Origin: Paenibacillus durus
GTDB lineage: Bacteria > Bacillota > Bacilli > Paenibacillales > Paenibacillaceae
DNA length: 64,000 nucleotides
Assembly (NCBI RefSeq): GCF_000756615.1
Contig: NZ_CP009288.1
Coordinates: 3,968,001 to 4,032,000, forward strand
Reading direction: 5' to 3'
Shown here one piece after another: positions 33,547 through 43,631 of the stretch (position 1 is its first letter; each line of letters opens with the position of its first letter). The position numbers were made by a program, and so were the translations under genes. The notes beneath the pieces are model-generated. The model saw only the letters and a program-made list of their open reading frames with translations, was not told the origin of the DNA and searched no databases.

Positions 33547-33643
33547 CCCCAAGCCTCCCAATGCGGCGATTAATCAAGCGTACGTCGGCTTTTTTTAATA
33601 GCATAGTCAACTTGCGGCAGACAAGTCAAATCCCGCAGACAAA

Positions 33644-34453
33644 TTACCGAAACCTTATATCCGCGATCCTTCCTGCGCCCGCAAAGCCGATCGACTGATA
33701 CACTTTATTGGAGTCCGGGTTTTTGGCGTCCGCATACAGCAGCGGAGTCAAGCCGTCCCGTATACAGTAACTGCTAATGGCCGCTACAATGGCGCTGGCA
33801 TAACCACTCTTCCGCTCGCCCGGCGGTGTGTACACATCGTTAATCCGGGCATGCCGGGCCGTGCGGTGAGCGATTCTCGCCATAGAGACCGGTATACCAT
33901 CTACATTCCACAGGTATAGCCCTCCCGTTCCAATAGCCGCCGTAGCAGCTCTATAGACATCGTCGGGCATGGGCGTGACACCGAATACTTCTTTTGAAAA
34001 AGCGGACATATTCGCCGCAACCATTTCTGTATGCCGCGCATTCGCCCGTTCGATATATCCATTCACATCTGCCGGGGGCCTAACCTCGGGACATATGTAC
34101 GCTTCCAGTATCATATACGGCTGGGCTTTTAGCCTGCGGCCTTCCGTATAATAACGTGCAAAAGACTCTGCGGTCCCGGGATCGGAGGATATCCCCGGAA
34201 AAACTTGAGACCGCACATGCTCTGCCAGGTTCCGTAGCATCTCATCCTTTCGCTCTTCAGTTAGCTCTGGGGAGAGCCACAGCCAGGGATTGAAGCCCGG
34301 AGTCTGAGCGAATATCAGATCTTCGCTCTTGCTCTTGATCCGCAGGGCTTCCGGACTCCCACAAATCAGATGCAGCAGGTTATAGCGGATCTCGTCTTTC
34401 AAGAACACTTTTCCGTTTAGAACGGGATCACGGTCGGCAAGCTTTACGAACAT
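33644..34453 (-). CDS. GNAT family N-acetyltransferase
   Basis: 269-residue protein with a GNAT fold in the C-terminal half. The motif-A-like segment VYTPPGERKSGYASAIVAAI (acetyl-CoA pyrophosphate loop) is followed by LLYADAKNPDSNKVYQSIGF, the usual end of the fold. The N-terminal 130 residues are less conserved and may recognise the acceptor. Substrate is unknown. It stands alone between the AI-2E gene and the terminator of the 2Fe-2S protein gene. Confidence 0.8.
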   Translation of the reverse strand: MFVKLADRDPVLNGKVFLKDEIRYNLLHLICGSPEALRIKSKSEDLIFAQTPGFNPWLWLSPELTEERKDEMLRNLAEHVRSQVFPGISSDPGTAESFARYYTEGRRLKAQPYMILEAYICPEVRPPADVNGYIERANARHTEMVAANMSAFSKEVFGVTPMPDDVYRAATAAIGTGGLYLWNVDGIPVSMARIAHRTARHARINDVYTPPGERKSGYASAIVAAISSYCIRDGLTPLLYADAKNPDSNKVYQSIGFAGAGRIADIRFR

Positions 34454-34521
34454 CCGGTTCGTTCACCTCTATTCTTTCTTTTTCTCCAACAACTCGATGA
34501 TAATGCCCCGTGCCGCAAAAG

Positions 34522-34559
34522 AAAATAACCCGCAGACGGCTATTTTGCCGAGTGCGGGT
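34522..34559 (-). terminator. Terminator of the 2Fe-2S protein gene
   Basis: CCCGCA...TGCGGG stem with an inner CGGC/GCCG hairpin, followed by TTATTTTCTTTT on the minus strand. Confidence 0.75.
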
Positions 34560-34603
34560 AAGGCGGAAGACCTGTATAATTCGCGTTCAATTTACATAAT
34601 ACT

Positions 34604-34972
34604 CTATTTTTTCCCCTTTTTCTTTCCCTTCATCCCTTCCTTGGCTGAAGCTTTCATGCCATCCTTCCCGAATGTGTACAGGATATTTTTTTTGAACCGC
34701 TTTCCCACCAGCGATTTTCTGACAAGCACCTTGACCCGCTTTGGCGACATATCCCCGTACCAGACCCCTTCGGGATAGGAAATAACGACCGGCGCATCTC
34801 CGCACCGTCCGGCGCAGGAGGTAAACGTCGTATGAATCAGAGCCTCCCCGCCCTGCTTCTCAATTTCTTTCTTGATCGCCTGCGCGATCTCCCCACTTTT
34901 GTGTTTCTTGCAGCTGCTCCCCCCGCAGACAAGCAAATGGCATGCTGTTCCCTGCAAATTCCATGTCGTCAT
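34604..34972 (-). CDS. Thioredoxin-like [2Fe-2S] ferredoxin domain protein
   Basis: 122-residue protein with the thioredoxin-like [2Fe-2S] fold. Four cysteines stand in the pattern CGGSSC (Cx4C) and CAGRC (Cx3C) and should bind the cluster. The middle part HLLVCGGSSCKKHKSGEIAQ is typical of stand-alone bacterial members. The last 20 residues are very lysine-rich (KEGMKGKKKGKK), which may bind nucleic acid or membrane. Start 34972 has AGGAG at 8 nt. Redox partner unknown. Confidence 0.82.
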   Translation of the reverse strand: MTTWNLQGTACHLLVCGGSSCKKHKSGEIAQAIKKEIEKQGGEALIHTTFTSCAGRCGDAPVVISYPEGVWYGDMSPKRVKVLVRKSLVGKRFKKNILYTFGKDGMKASAKEGMKGKKKGKK

Positions 34973-35043
34973 AACCTTCACTCCTCTCTATATCTATTAA
35001 TACCCCTTAATAACCCTGATGTCCCTTAGACGAGGGTAAAGCA

Positions 35044-35487
35044 ATGTACCACACTGTGCTATACTCTTATATTATAGAGGGAAAATCGAAAGAGCAGCAA
35101 TGGCAAGCTTACTTGGAGGAACTTATGGCTGAATCCGACAGCGTAGATTGCTCAAAGCTTCACTTGGACTTTCTGCCTAAACAAGAAGAAATAATCACGA
35201 AAATGCTGGATATTGACTCTGTGAAAATGGACAAATCGCTGAACGAGGCCATGATCCGGGATATGTTAAAATCATTCTGGCCCTTGCCTCGGACCAATAA
35301 CAATGTCATCTTTGCATGGAGATTGACTTCACAAATCTCCTTTATTGGGATTTATTTGCGGCATTCCGTCTGCTCCAGATTTCCCGATTGGGGACTAGAT
35401 CAAGCAACCGAGGACACTATGCGTGAAAAACATAAATGGTTCGTCACCCAAACTCTTCATGCAATTGGCAACAAAAATCCGTCATAA
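35044..35487 (+). CDS. Hypothetical protein
   Basis: 147-residue forward-strand protein I cannot assign. It appears to be soluble and helical, without signal peptide or membrane span, and two Cys are spread through it. The first possible start (35044) has GAGGG at 7 nt. A later ATG at 35125 has a stronger GGAGG at 5 nt, and an extended -10-like TGCTATACT falls between them. The shorter 120-residue form (MAESDSVDCSKLHLDF) is therefore also possible. It is more AT-rich than the neighbouring asd gene. Confidence 0.55.
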   Translation: MYHTVLYSYIIEGKSKEQQWQAYLEELMAESDSVDCSKLHLDFLPKQEEIITKMLDIDSVKMDKSLNEAMIRDMLKSFWPLPRTNNNVIFAWRLTSQISFIGIYLRHSVCSRFPDWGLDQATEDTMREKHKWFVTQTLHAIGNKNPS

Positions 35488-35534
35488 TCCTTACACAATA
35501 TGAAACAAATATGCTGTTTGGGTGCATTCTCATA

Positions 35535-35563
35535 TTGAACGTTCCCGGCATATCCTTTATAAT
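35535..35563 (+). promoter_or_regulatory. Sigma-A promoter of asd
   Basis: TTGAAC, a 17-bp spacer and a perfect TATAAT. It lies 55 bp before the chosen asd start and excludes the upstream in-frame start at 35522. Confidence 0.85.
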
Positions 35564-35617
35564 TCAGTACATTATATGCCGCTATTTTACGGCCCTCGAA
35601 AGGAACTGAAAAACGTT

Positions 35618-36703
35618 ATGACACAAAAGCTTAGAGCCGGTATTGTCGGCGGAACCGGCATGGTCGGCCAACGCTTCATCGCTCTTTTGGAAAATCATCC
35701 GTGGTTTCAGGTAACCGCAATCGCTGCCAGCGCGAACTCTGCGGGCAAAACGTACGAAGAATCAGTAAAGGGCAGATGGAAGCTCTCCAGCCCAATGCCT
35801 GAAACCGTTAAGAATATTCCTGTTCAAGACGCTTCGCATGTCGAAGAAGTGGCCTCCGGGGTTGACCTCATTTTTTGCGCCGTCGACATGAAGAAGAATG
35901 AGATTCAGGCCCTTGAAGAAGCCTACGCCAAAGCGGGCGTGCCCGTTATTTCGAATAACTCGGCCCACCGCTGGACGCCGGACGTGCCGATGGTCGTTCC
36001 GGAGATCAATCCCGAGCATCTGGAGGTTATCGCCGCCCAGCGTAAGCGTCTTGGAACCGAAACCGGATTTATCGCCGTCAAGCCCAATTGCTCCATCCAG
36101 AGCTATGTGCCGATGCTGACCGCACTGCGCGGCTTCAAACCGACACAGGTCGTCGCCAGCACCTACCAGGCGATTTCCGGAGCAGGCAAGACATTTACCG
36201 ACTGGCCGGAAATGCTGGACAATGTCATTCCTTATATTGGCGGTGAAGAAGAAAAGAGCGAGCAGGAGCCGCTGCGCATTTGGGGAACTGTTGAAGACGG
36301 GGCGATTGTAAAAGCATCTAGCCCTCAAATCACTACCCAATGTATCCGCGTTCCGGTTACGGACGGCCATCTGGCCACCGTATTCGTCTCTTTCGAGAAC
36401 AAGCCTTCCAAGGAAGACATTCTGGAAAGCTGGAAGAACTACAAAGGTCGCCCGCAGGAGCTGGAGCTGCCAAGCGCACCGAAGCAGTTCATCACCTATT
36501 TCGAAGAGGAGAACCGGCCGCAGACGAACCTGGACCGCGATCTCGAGAACGGCATGGGCATTTCTGCCGGCCGACTGCGCGAAGATTCGCTGTACGACTT
36601 CAAATTCGTCGGACTGTCCCACAATACGCTTAGAGGCGCCGCCGGCGGCGCCGTACTGATCGCCGAGCTGCTGAAAGCGGAAGGATATATTACAGCACGC
36701 TAA
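35618..36703 (+). CDS. asd: Aspartate-semialdehyde dehydrogenase
   Basis: 361-residue enzyme. It reduces aspartyl phosphate with NADPH to aspartate semialdehyde, the branch point to lysine, diaminopimelate, threonine and methionine. The NADP loop is GIVGGTGMVGQRF, and the catalytic cysteine is Cys158 in VKPNCSIQ. The sequence resembles the longer archaeal/fungal-type ASADH rather than the common bacterial form (HRWTPDVPMVVPEINPEHL; STYQAISGAGKTF). Start 35618 lies downstream of a strong promoter. Its Shine-Dalgarno (AAAGGA) is distant. It is followed by a strong terminator. It feeds the DAP/lysine pathway that includes lysA. Confidence 0.93.
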   Translation: MTQKLRAGIVGGTGMVGQRFIALLENHPWFQVTAIAASANSAGKTYEESVKGRWKLSSPMPETVKNIPVQDASHVEEVASGVDLIFCAVDMKKNEIQALEEAYAKAGVPVISNNSAHRWTPDVPMVVPEINPEHLEVIAAQRKRLGTETGFIAVKPNCSIQSYVPMLTALRGFKPTQVVASTYQAISGAGKTFTDWPEMLDNVIPYIGGEEEKSEQEPLRIWGTVEDGAIVKASSPQITTQCIRVPVTDGHLATVFVSFENKPSKEDILESWKNYKGRPQELELPSAPKQFITYFEEENRPQTNLDRDLENGMGISAGRLREDSLYDFKFVGLSHNTLRGAAGGAVLIAELLKAEGYITAR

Positions 36704-36733
36704 AGTAATGACTAACGCTTAAGCCCATATAAA

Positions 36734-36767
36734 TGCCCGTCTCCTGGATTTGGGAGACGGGCATTTT
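36734..36767 (+). terminator. Terminator of asd
   Basis: TGCCCGTCTCC / GGGAGACGGGCA stem followed by TTTTT on the plus strand. Confidence 0.88.
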
Positions 36768-36921
36768 TGGCTTAATCCTGAGGAAGAGGCCAAGCTCATA
36801 ATCCCCCCTTCCAGCGAATAACGTCAATTGTCGATGGTGCAGCGTGCAGCGCCCGAGTCCGCAATCTCATTCATGTGCGGGCTGCTCATTCGCTTTAATG
36901 TCCCTCTCCTTCCTCAGCAAA

Positions 36922-36946
36922 CAGCCCCAAGCGTCCGCTTGGGGCT
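36922..36946 (-). terminator. Terminator of the amylase gene
   Basis: AGCCCCAAGCG / CGCTTGGGGCT stem with a 3-nt loop. The T-tract on the minus strand is short (TGTTT). It lies 20 bp past the stop codon. Confidence 0.7.
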
Positions 36947-36964
36947 AAAAGCAGCTATGTCTTA

Positions 36965-39900
36965 TTATTTCGAGATCAAATTATACAGAGCTTGCGCGGA
37001 CTCGGCGCGGGTTGCATTTTCTTTCGGCACGAACCGGCCGCCATCCTTGCCTTTCAGTAGGCCAAGCGACACGGCTGCGGCCACATCATTCTTCGCCCAA
37101 CCGCTGATGCGTGAACTGTCGGTGAATGAAGCTTGCTCCGAATAAGCCGCGGATATTCCCGCCTTCACCTGATAGGCCCGGATGATCATGGACGCCATCT
37201 CTTCGCGTGTAATTTGCTGCTGCGGTTTGAAGGACCCGGCATTCACGCCCTTCACAATTCCGCGCTCGTAAGCGGCCGCTATGGAATCAGCATACCATTC
37301 CTTACCGGTTACATCGGAGAAAGATGCCTTCTCCTTAGCGGCAAGACCCAGCGAACGGACGAGCATTGCCGCGAACTCCGCGCGCGTGACCGGCTGGTTC
37401 GGCGCAAAGCCTCCGCCGCTTATGCCGTTCACGATATGCTTGGCGCTCAGCACGGTAACGGCCCGGTTCGCCCAATGTCCTGCCGGAACATCATTATAAG
37501 TCTTAATGTATTCCATTGCGGCGTAACGGCTGAAATGGGTCACCTTCGCTTTGAGAAGGCCGCCGTCCCATTCTCCTCCAATATACTCCGCGATACCGGC
37601 GTCATTCAGGTAGTATACGCCGGTAAGCTGTGAATCGGCTTTTGCGTCCATGTGGAAAGTAAGCTCCACCGGTTTCGGGAACGCGGCAAGACTCACCGCT
37701 CTACCATCCTTCGTGACCGCTTGCAAAGCCAAATCGTACACCTCACTTGCAAAGCTCATAACGGTTCCAGAAGGCAGGGACAGCTGCTTGGCCGCAGCCT
37801 CTTTGGAGGCTTGCTCCAGCTTATGCACGCTCACCGCAATATGCGCTCCGTTCAGCTGCTCCGCTGTCAGCAAGGCGGAGAGGGATTGCAATACCTCTGC
37901 CTGAATGGTCAGCGTAACCTGATCTCCCTTAATTTCAAGGCTGCTCATTCCCGCAGCCGATACAGATTGAACGGGCAGAAGGAGCCGCCCAGCATTACGG
38001 TCCAGCGTGATCGACACGACGCCGCTGCTGTCAGGTTTCAGCTGATCCGCCGTTACCGTCTGCGTCCCGGCTATTAGGGTTTGATCGGCTGCCGATGTGC
38101 CGCCTCCGCTGCCGGTGCCGCCTGTTCCGCCCGAGCCGCTCTGTTGGACCACCTGAACATCGTAGCTCATAGACAGTCCGCTATAACGGACAGAAATGGC
38201 AGCCGTACCCGGTGAGAGAGCTTTTACCCTCCCCCCTGCTTCAACGCTTGCAATCAACGGGTTACTCGACTCGAACGTCGAATGTGAAGTTACATCAACC
38301 TTGCTATCATCGCTGTATACGGCGAGAACAACGGTACTCCACGTGTCGCCTACAGTCAGGCTTGAAGCAGGCTTGCCGACGATTAAAAATTTCGGTTTGC
38401 TCGCGTCCGGTTCCTCCGGCTTCTTAACCACCTGCACTGTAATTGCCTTCGATAGCCCGCCGTAACGGATGGTAATTTCGGCCCTGCCTTCCGCTACCGC
38501 CGTTATGATGCCTTGGCCGCTAACACTGGCGATCCCCGGCTGCGCCGACTCAAACGTTGCTTGCGACGTTACATCGGCTTTGCTGTTGTCGCTGTAAAGC
38601 GCCTGAACAGACGTACTCCACTTGTCGCCTACGGTCAGGCTTGAAGTAGGCGGGCTCACCGTAAGTTCAGTCAGAGTCGGCTGCGTAGTACCGCCACCGC
38701 CGCCGTTATCGCTGCCAGATCTTGTGACGGTAATCGCCAGCGTCTTCGTTGCCTGACCGGCGCGTCCTTTATCCGTATACCATGGCTGGGCCAGCGTCTC
38801 AGCCGTAGGCTCGATATGAAGCACGAACTTGTTCACTCCCGGCGCGAGCGGGATATTGCTTAGCAGGACATTGCCGTGAGCGTCCATCGCGCCATCCGCG
38901 ATCGGCTGCCCGTTGATCGTAAAGGCTACGCCGAACGGCACGATAGCCTTTAGATTCATAGCACTTTCGTCCGTCGTATACTCAATGTCTGTGCCGTACG
39001 AGGTTCGAGGAAGCGTAACGATCATCGGCATATCGATCCAGCGCAGCACGTAATCCTCGATAACCTGCTTGCTGCCGCCCTGATTGGCAATCGTCAGCCT
39101 CATATTGGTGTCGGTGGAGCTGTATGCCCAGTTGCCCATATCGGTCGTATCGTCCGCATTCCGGGAATGGCTCGTGAACGCCTCGGTCTCCCAATAACCA
39201 CGGGTGTATTTATACTGGATCGACTTGCCCGCCATCATCTTGAAATTGTATTCGACCACACTTCTGTCGGTCGCGCCGCTCGGCACCTTCATGGCGGTCG
39301 AACCGGCGTTCCAGCCGTTGAAATCGCCCGCGATATAAATGCCGTCCGTGCTCGGCGTATAATCCGGCAAATGCAGGCGAAGCGTGACATCGACCATGAC
39401 CAGCTTCGGGGTGACTTCTTTTTCCGCCGAGTAAGAACGATTGTAAGCGGCGTCATAGGCAGCGACCTTATACGTATAAGCCGTATCGTTGCTGACAGTA
39501 TAATCCGTGTACTGGCGCATGCTGCTTGGAAGCGCAGCTACCAGCCTATACTCTTTTCCCGCCTCCTTCCGGTAAATTTCGATGCCTGCGGCATCCGCCG
39601 CGTCAAGTGTCCAGGTCAGATGCGTCATATTCGACTCGACCGGAATGTCACCCAGTACAGGGGCTGCCGGGCCTTCGGTATCGTCCGGGTCGGGGGAGAC
39701 AGCCAGGATTGACGGATTGGAAGATACAAAATGTTCTCCATTATCCGTAGATACCTGGGCCAAATACGTATAGCTGCCTGCCGCTGACGGCTCGAACTTC
39801 GCCCAGTACACCTTGGAGCCGGTCTCCGCATTGTCCATTTTATAGCGCAGCTTCGTTTCCAAAGCCTGATCCGGCGAGCCGGAGCTTGGATAGTAAATCA

Positions 39901-42900
39901 GCTTGGCGATAACGCCCGTCGGATCCTGACCAATATTGGCAGGCACATCCGTCAGTCCGGGAATGTTGATATCTACCAGAATTTCGTAGGTTGCCTTGCC
40001 GACGCCGACCGTCATATAGGTTGCTTCCTGCACCGTTGTGACGGAATCAATGACAAAAGCCGGCGTTGCCGAAGCCATGTCGCATGGCTCGCTCTCGTTC
40101 GCTCCCACTTTAGCCGTCACGGTGTAATAGTATTTATTTCCATTAATGACGCTGCTGTCGGTAAAGCCAAGGCTTCCGCTTTCGCCTACCTTTTGCAGGC
40201 CGCCGCCTTCAATGGCCGCCCGGTAGACAATATAACCCTCAGCGCCATCCACGGCATTCCAGGACAGAGCCACGCTGCCGCTGCCTCCCGCCGCTTTCAG
40301 GCCGGTGACCTGAGCTACTTCAGACAACTCAGTCGTCGACAGCATCATCATGCCGGAGAGCGTCGGAATCGTCAGGCTGATTTTGCCTCCAGTCACCGTG
40401 CCTTCCGCGCCGCTTCCCAGCTTATCCTGAAGGGTTATACCTTCGGGCAAAAAGCCGGTGACATCAGCCTGAACAGTCTGGGCGTCGCTGCCCCGGTTAA
40501 TGGCGACCAGCGCGCCTTTGGTATCATTTTTACGGGCATATACAATCACATCCCCGCTTGCATAGACCGCCTTCAGATCGCCGGTACGGAAGACTTCATT
40601 GTCCTCCCGAACCTTCGCCGCCTTCTGATAGGTGCCGAATAGCTCTGCATACTTTCCTGCTGCGCTGTAACTGCCGCTGTCATTCTCAACAATTCGTTCC
40701 CATGGGAAAGCGCGTCTGGAGTCAGGGTCCTTCGTGCCTGTGACACCGACTTCATCGCCATAATAGATCGTTGGAGCGCCGGGATAGCCCATTTGCAGAA
40801 TCGCCGTCAAAGCTTGCAGCTTCAATGCCCGCTCAGTAGCATCTTTCGCAATCACCAAATGCTCCTCTTCATATTCCGGATAGTCGTATTTTGTGAGGGA
40901 TCGGGTAGTATCATGCGAATCCACCAGGTTCAGCATGACCTGCCACGCTTCCTTCGGATAATCCTCACGAATCGATTCCAGCGACTGGTTCAAGGTATTC
41001 GCATCTCCGGAAATCATGTAGCTCTGAACCGCCCCCCGGAAACGGTAGTTCATTACCGAGTCGAACTGATCCCCGAGCAGGTAGCGCGTGGCAACGCCCC
41101 ATTCTTCGCCAAGTATGAGCGGTTCCTCAATCGGATTGCCGTTTGCGTCGGTTCTCCCCTCGGTCGATTTGACCGCTTCGCGGAATTTCTGCCACGTGCC
41201 GCCCGATACGTCGGGAGCAACGTCAAGCCGCCAGCCGCTGGAGCCCATCCACATCCATCTCTGCGAGTTAGTTGACTGCATTTCTCTGTCGGCGTCGGCT
41301 TCGCTAAGACCGGCAAGGTCATGCCCGATGACCGCCTCACGATAGCCGATGTTATTCCATTCGTTCTGCCCCTCAAGCGCCTCTGTATCCACAGGAAAAA
41401 AGTCCGTTGCTTCCGTTTGCGGTTCTTTGGCATCCATCGCCGGCAGAGAGTCATATCCCCACCATGCGTCGTATTTGTAATGCAGGTTGTCGTCGTCGCG
41501 GTTCTTAACCTTTTCGTTCGAAATGGTGAACCAGGTTGTATATGAAAAATCGTCCGGGTACTTATATTTTACACCTGTCAGCGGATTGATCTTGGCCGTA
41601 AACTCCGCGCGGACCGCGGCTTCCGCGTCCGGCTTAGATATTTTGTCCGCGTTCATTTTTTCATAGACTTTGGCCCAGTATTCGTAGGCACCGATTTCGG
41701 GATATTTACCATACCGGTCAAAATAAATCGAGTCGTCCCCCACATGATTGAACACGCCGTCGTTAATGATATGCATTCCCTGTTCGTGGGCAGCCTTGGC
41801 AAAAGCCTGATATACCCGGTCGGATTCCGCCCGCGAAGCGGTGTAATCCAGTCCCGAGGACGGATCGCCAGGGGTATTATAAACCGGATCGCCGAACATC
41901 GGGTCCAGATGCTCATAATCGGTGGCATCGTATTTATGGTTGGAAGCCGCCCAGGCTACGGGATTGAGATACAGAGTTGTAATACCCAGTGATTTCAGGT
42001 AACTGAGTTTGGCCTGTATCCCCTGGATATCACCGCCGTAGAACTCGTTGGTCCATGCTCCATCAGTCCGGGCGTCCGGATAGGAAGGCTTATTCTCCGC
42101 TGTGGTGCGGTCGGGATTCTCCGGTACATCGTCCCACGTTCCCCAAACTTGATCCGGAGTCGGATCATTTGTTACCCCGCCGTCAAAATATTGCAGCTTC
42201 TGTCCGTCCTTCTCTGTCGCATATTTATCCGAGTTCGCCCCTCGGTATCCATCCGCAGTCTTGGCGCGGTTGTTGCTCTTGTCCCCGTCAAAGAAGCGGT
42301 CCGGAAAAATCTGATAAACCACCGCATTCTTCATCCAGTCCGGCGTTTTGAAGTCCGGATCGTATACCGTCAGATCGTAAGGAACGGCGCCGTCATCGCT
42401 GACGCTTCCGCTTCCGCCTCTGGAAGTGTCATCGCCATACTCTGCTTTGGCTGCACCGTCCACCAGGATGAATTTATAGCCCCAAATACCGATCTTGGAG
42501 AACTGGCTTCCCGGAATCGTCACTTCAAAATAATCCTTGTTATTTACCGAAGTCACCCGGTTCATCGTAAAATCTTTGGACAGCGAATCCGAATTCGTCA
42601 GCTCCACCTTAGCCAACTGCACGTCGCCCTGCTGGGCGGCAATCCGCAAAGTGACATCCTGCTGCCCCTTTTTAATTGCACCGAAGGGTTTCTTGTAAGT
42701 AATGGAACGGCTGTCGAACGCGATGGCGCCTTTATCGATTTTGCCGTCGTAGGCCGAATTTTTTGCAACATAATCATGGGTCAGATTTCTGCTGCCCGAG
42801 CTGTAATCAATCGTAAACGTTACATTGGCCGGATCCAGCACGTTTACAGCAAGGTTTTGACCGTTGTCTCCGTAGTTCTCGTCGTTGTTCCAGTCGGTTC

Positions 42901-43522
42901 CGAAAATGACCTTCGCCTGATAGTTCCCCGCAGGCAGGCTCCGCTGGATTTTGTATACCGTGTTATCAAAGTTGTAATCGACAAAAAACTGCTGGCTTTC
43001 TCCCGGCGACCACTCCGCTTCTCCGAAGACAGGCTGCAGATCTCCGACCAGTCTGGGCCACTTGTCAGGGGGCAGAGTTGGGGTATACTGCTGGATTCCC
43101 TGCACGTTCGGCAAGCTGATCCGCGCCTCATTCAGGTCCTCATTTATGTAGAAATTGACCTTCGTGGACGCGCCCAGATCAAAGGAAAAGTTATTGCCGC
43201 TGTTGTCAAATCCGCTCCAGGTGCCGGATTTAACGAGCTTGAACTCGTAGTGGCCAGCTGGCAGCACGGTGGAATACTCGTAAAATCCGCCTGCCAGATG
43301 CTTCATCTGCATTTGCGTATTACTGTTGTCCCAATTCTGAATGCCGACAACGATCCACTTCGTTGCCCCGCCCGGCTGGTCGGTCAGCGAATCGGCAGCC
43401 AAGGTGTCCGGATCGGCGTGCGCCGCTGTCGGCAGCAGCCCCGAAACCAACTGAAAAACCATAATGATAGCGGTTACAAAAGAGAGCCAGCGCCAGCGTT
43501 TCTTGTCATACTCCATTGACAT
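36965..43522 (-). CDS. SLH-anchored multidomain GH13 alpha-amylase/pullulanase
   Basis: 2185-residue exported starch-degrading enzyme. A signal peptide covers residues 1-36. Two starch-binding X25-like modules and a beta domain come next (to about 390). The GH13 catalytic barrel spans about 395-1010, with DGVFNHVG (about 593), nucleophile Asp in GWRLDVAPDV (about 767), acid Glu in ILGEEWG (about 807) and VDSHDTTRS (about 870). After it come fibronectin III modules, a CBM20-like domain (GIYIAGDFNGWNA), two BIG2-like repeats and three SLH repeats at the end. The SLH repeats hold it on secondary cell-wall polymer. Family layout resembles amylopullulanase; alpha-1,4 versus alpha-1,6 specificity cannot be decided. 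GGAGGGG precedes the start. Confidence 0.9.
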   Translation of the reverse strand: MSMEYDKKRWRWLSFVTAIIMVFQLVSGLLPTAAHADPDTLAADSLTDQPGGATKWIVVGIQNWDNSNTQMQMKHLAGGFYEYSTVLPAGHYEFKLVKSGTWSGFDNSGNNFSFDLGASTKVNFYINEDLNEARISLPNVQGIQQYTPTLPPDKWPRLVGDLQPVFGEAEWSPGESQQFFVDYNFDNTVYKIQRSLPAGNYQAKVIFGTDWNNDENYGDNGQNLAVNVLDPANVTFTIDYSSGSRNLTHDYVAKNSAYDGKIDKGAIAFDSRSITYKKPFGAIKKGQQDVTLRIAAQQGDVQLAKVELTNSDSLSKDFTMNRVTSVNNKDYFEVTIPGSQFSKIGIWGYKFILVDGAAKAEYGDDTSRGGSGSVSDDGAVPYDLTVYDPDFKTPDWMKNAVVYQIFPDRFFDGDKSNNRAKTADGYRGANSDKYATEKDGQKLQYFDGGVTNDPTPDQVWGTWDDVPENPDRTTAENKPSYPDARTDGAWTNEFYGGDIQGIQAKLSYLKSLGITTLYLNPVAWAASNHKYDATDYEHLDPMFGDPVYNTPGDPSSGLDYTASRAESDRVYQAFAKAAHEQGMHIINDGVFNHVGDDSIYFDRYGKYPEIGAYEYWAKVYEKMNADKISKPDAEAAVRAEFTAKINPLTGVKYKYPDDFSYTTWFTISNEKVKNRDDDNLHYKYDAWWGYDSLPAMDAKEPQTEATDFFPVDTEALEGQNEWNNIGYREAVIGHDLAGLSEADADREMQSTNSQRWMWMGSSGWRLDVAPDVSGGTWQKFREAVKSTEGRTDANGNPIEEPLILGEEWGVATRYLLGDQFDSVMNYRFRGAVQSYMISGDANTLNQSLESIREDYPKEAWQVMLNLVDSHDTTRSLTKYDYPEYEEEHLVIAKDATERALKLQALTAILQMGYPGAPTIYYGDEVGVTGTKDPDSRRAFPWERIVENDSGSYSAAGKYAELFGTYQKAAKVREDNEVFRTGDLKAVYASGDVIVYARKNDTKGALVAINRGSDAQTVQADVTGFLPEGITLQDKLGSGAEGTVTGGKISLTIPTLSGMMMLSTTELSEVAQVTGLKAAGGSGSVALSWNAVDGAEGYIVYRAAIEGGGLQKVGESGSLGFTDSSVINGNKYYYTVTAKVGANESEPCDMASATPAFVIDSVTTVQEATYMTVGVGKATYEILVDINIPGLTDVPANIGQDPTGVIAKLIYYPSSGSPDQALETKLRYKMDNAETGSKVYWAKFEPSAAGSYTYLAQVSTDNGEHFVSSNPSILAVSPDPDDTEGPAAPVLGDIPVESNMTHLTWTLDAADAAGIEIYRKEAGKEYRLVAALPSSMRQYTDYTVSNDTAYTYKVAAYDAAYNRSYSAEKEVTPKLVMVDVTLRLHLPDYTPSTDGIYIAGDFNGWNAGSTAMKVPSGATDRSVVEYNFKMMAGKSIQYKYTRGYWETEAFTSHSRNADDTTDMGNWAYSSTDTNMRLTIANQGGSKQVIEDYVLRWIDMPMIVTLPRTSYGTDIEYTTDESAMNLKAIVPFGVAFTINGQPIADGAMDAHGNVLLSNIPLAPGVNKFVLHIEPTAETLAQPWYTDKGRAGQATKTLAITVTRSGSDNGGGGGTTQPTLTELTVSPPTSSLTVGDKWSTSVQALYSDNSKADVTSQATFESAQPGIASVSGQGIITAVAEGRAEITIRYGGLSKAITVQVVKKPEEPDASKPKFLIVGKPASSLTVGDTWSTVVLAVYSDDSKVDVTSHSTFESSNPLIASVEAGGRVKALSPGTAAISVRYSGLSMSYDVQVVQQSGSGGTGGTGSGGGTSAADQTLIAGTQTVTADQLKPDSSGVVSITLDRNAGRLLLPVQSVSAAGMSSLEIKGDQVTLTIQAEVLQSLSALLTAEQLNGAHIAVSVHKLEQASKEAAAKQLSLPSGTVMSFASEVYDLALQAVTKDGRAVSLAAFPKPVELTFHMDAKADSQLTGVYYLNDAGIAEYIGGEWDGGLLKAKVTHFSRYAAMEYIKTYNDVPAGHWANRAVTVLSAKHIVNGISGGGFAPNQPVTRAEFAAMLVRSLGLAAKEKASFSDVTGKEWYADSIAAAYERGIVKGVNAGSFKPQQQITREEMASMIIRAYQVKAGISAAYSEQASFTDSSRISGWAKNDVAAAVSLGLLKGKDGGRFVPKENATRAESAQALYNLISK

Positions 43523-43562
43523 AGAAATTTTATCCCCTCCGCTTTAGGTTCATTAAACATTG

Positions 43563-43578
43563 GTGCTAACGTTTGCAC
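43563..43578. promoter_or_regulatory. LacI/CcpA-type operator, proximal
   Basis: GTGCTAACGTTTGCAC, a near-palindrome with central CG, typical of LacI-family operators (cre-like TGNNANCGNTNNCA). It lies about 40 bp before the amylase start. Confidence 0.65.
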
Positions 43579-43631
43579 AGAACGCATAAAAAATCTGCTG
43601 CCTCTCCGGTTTCCAAGCACAGCAGAAAATT

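Noticed and set aside
42149..43519. 456-codon plus-strand frame
   Set aside because: Shadow of the amylase gene. Composition is typical of antisense frames.
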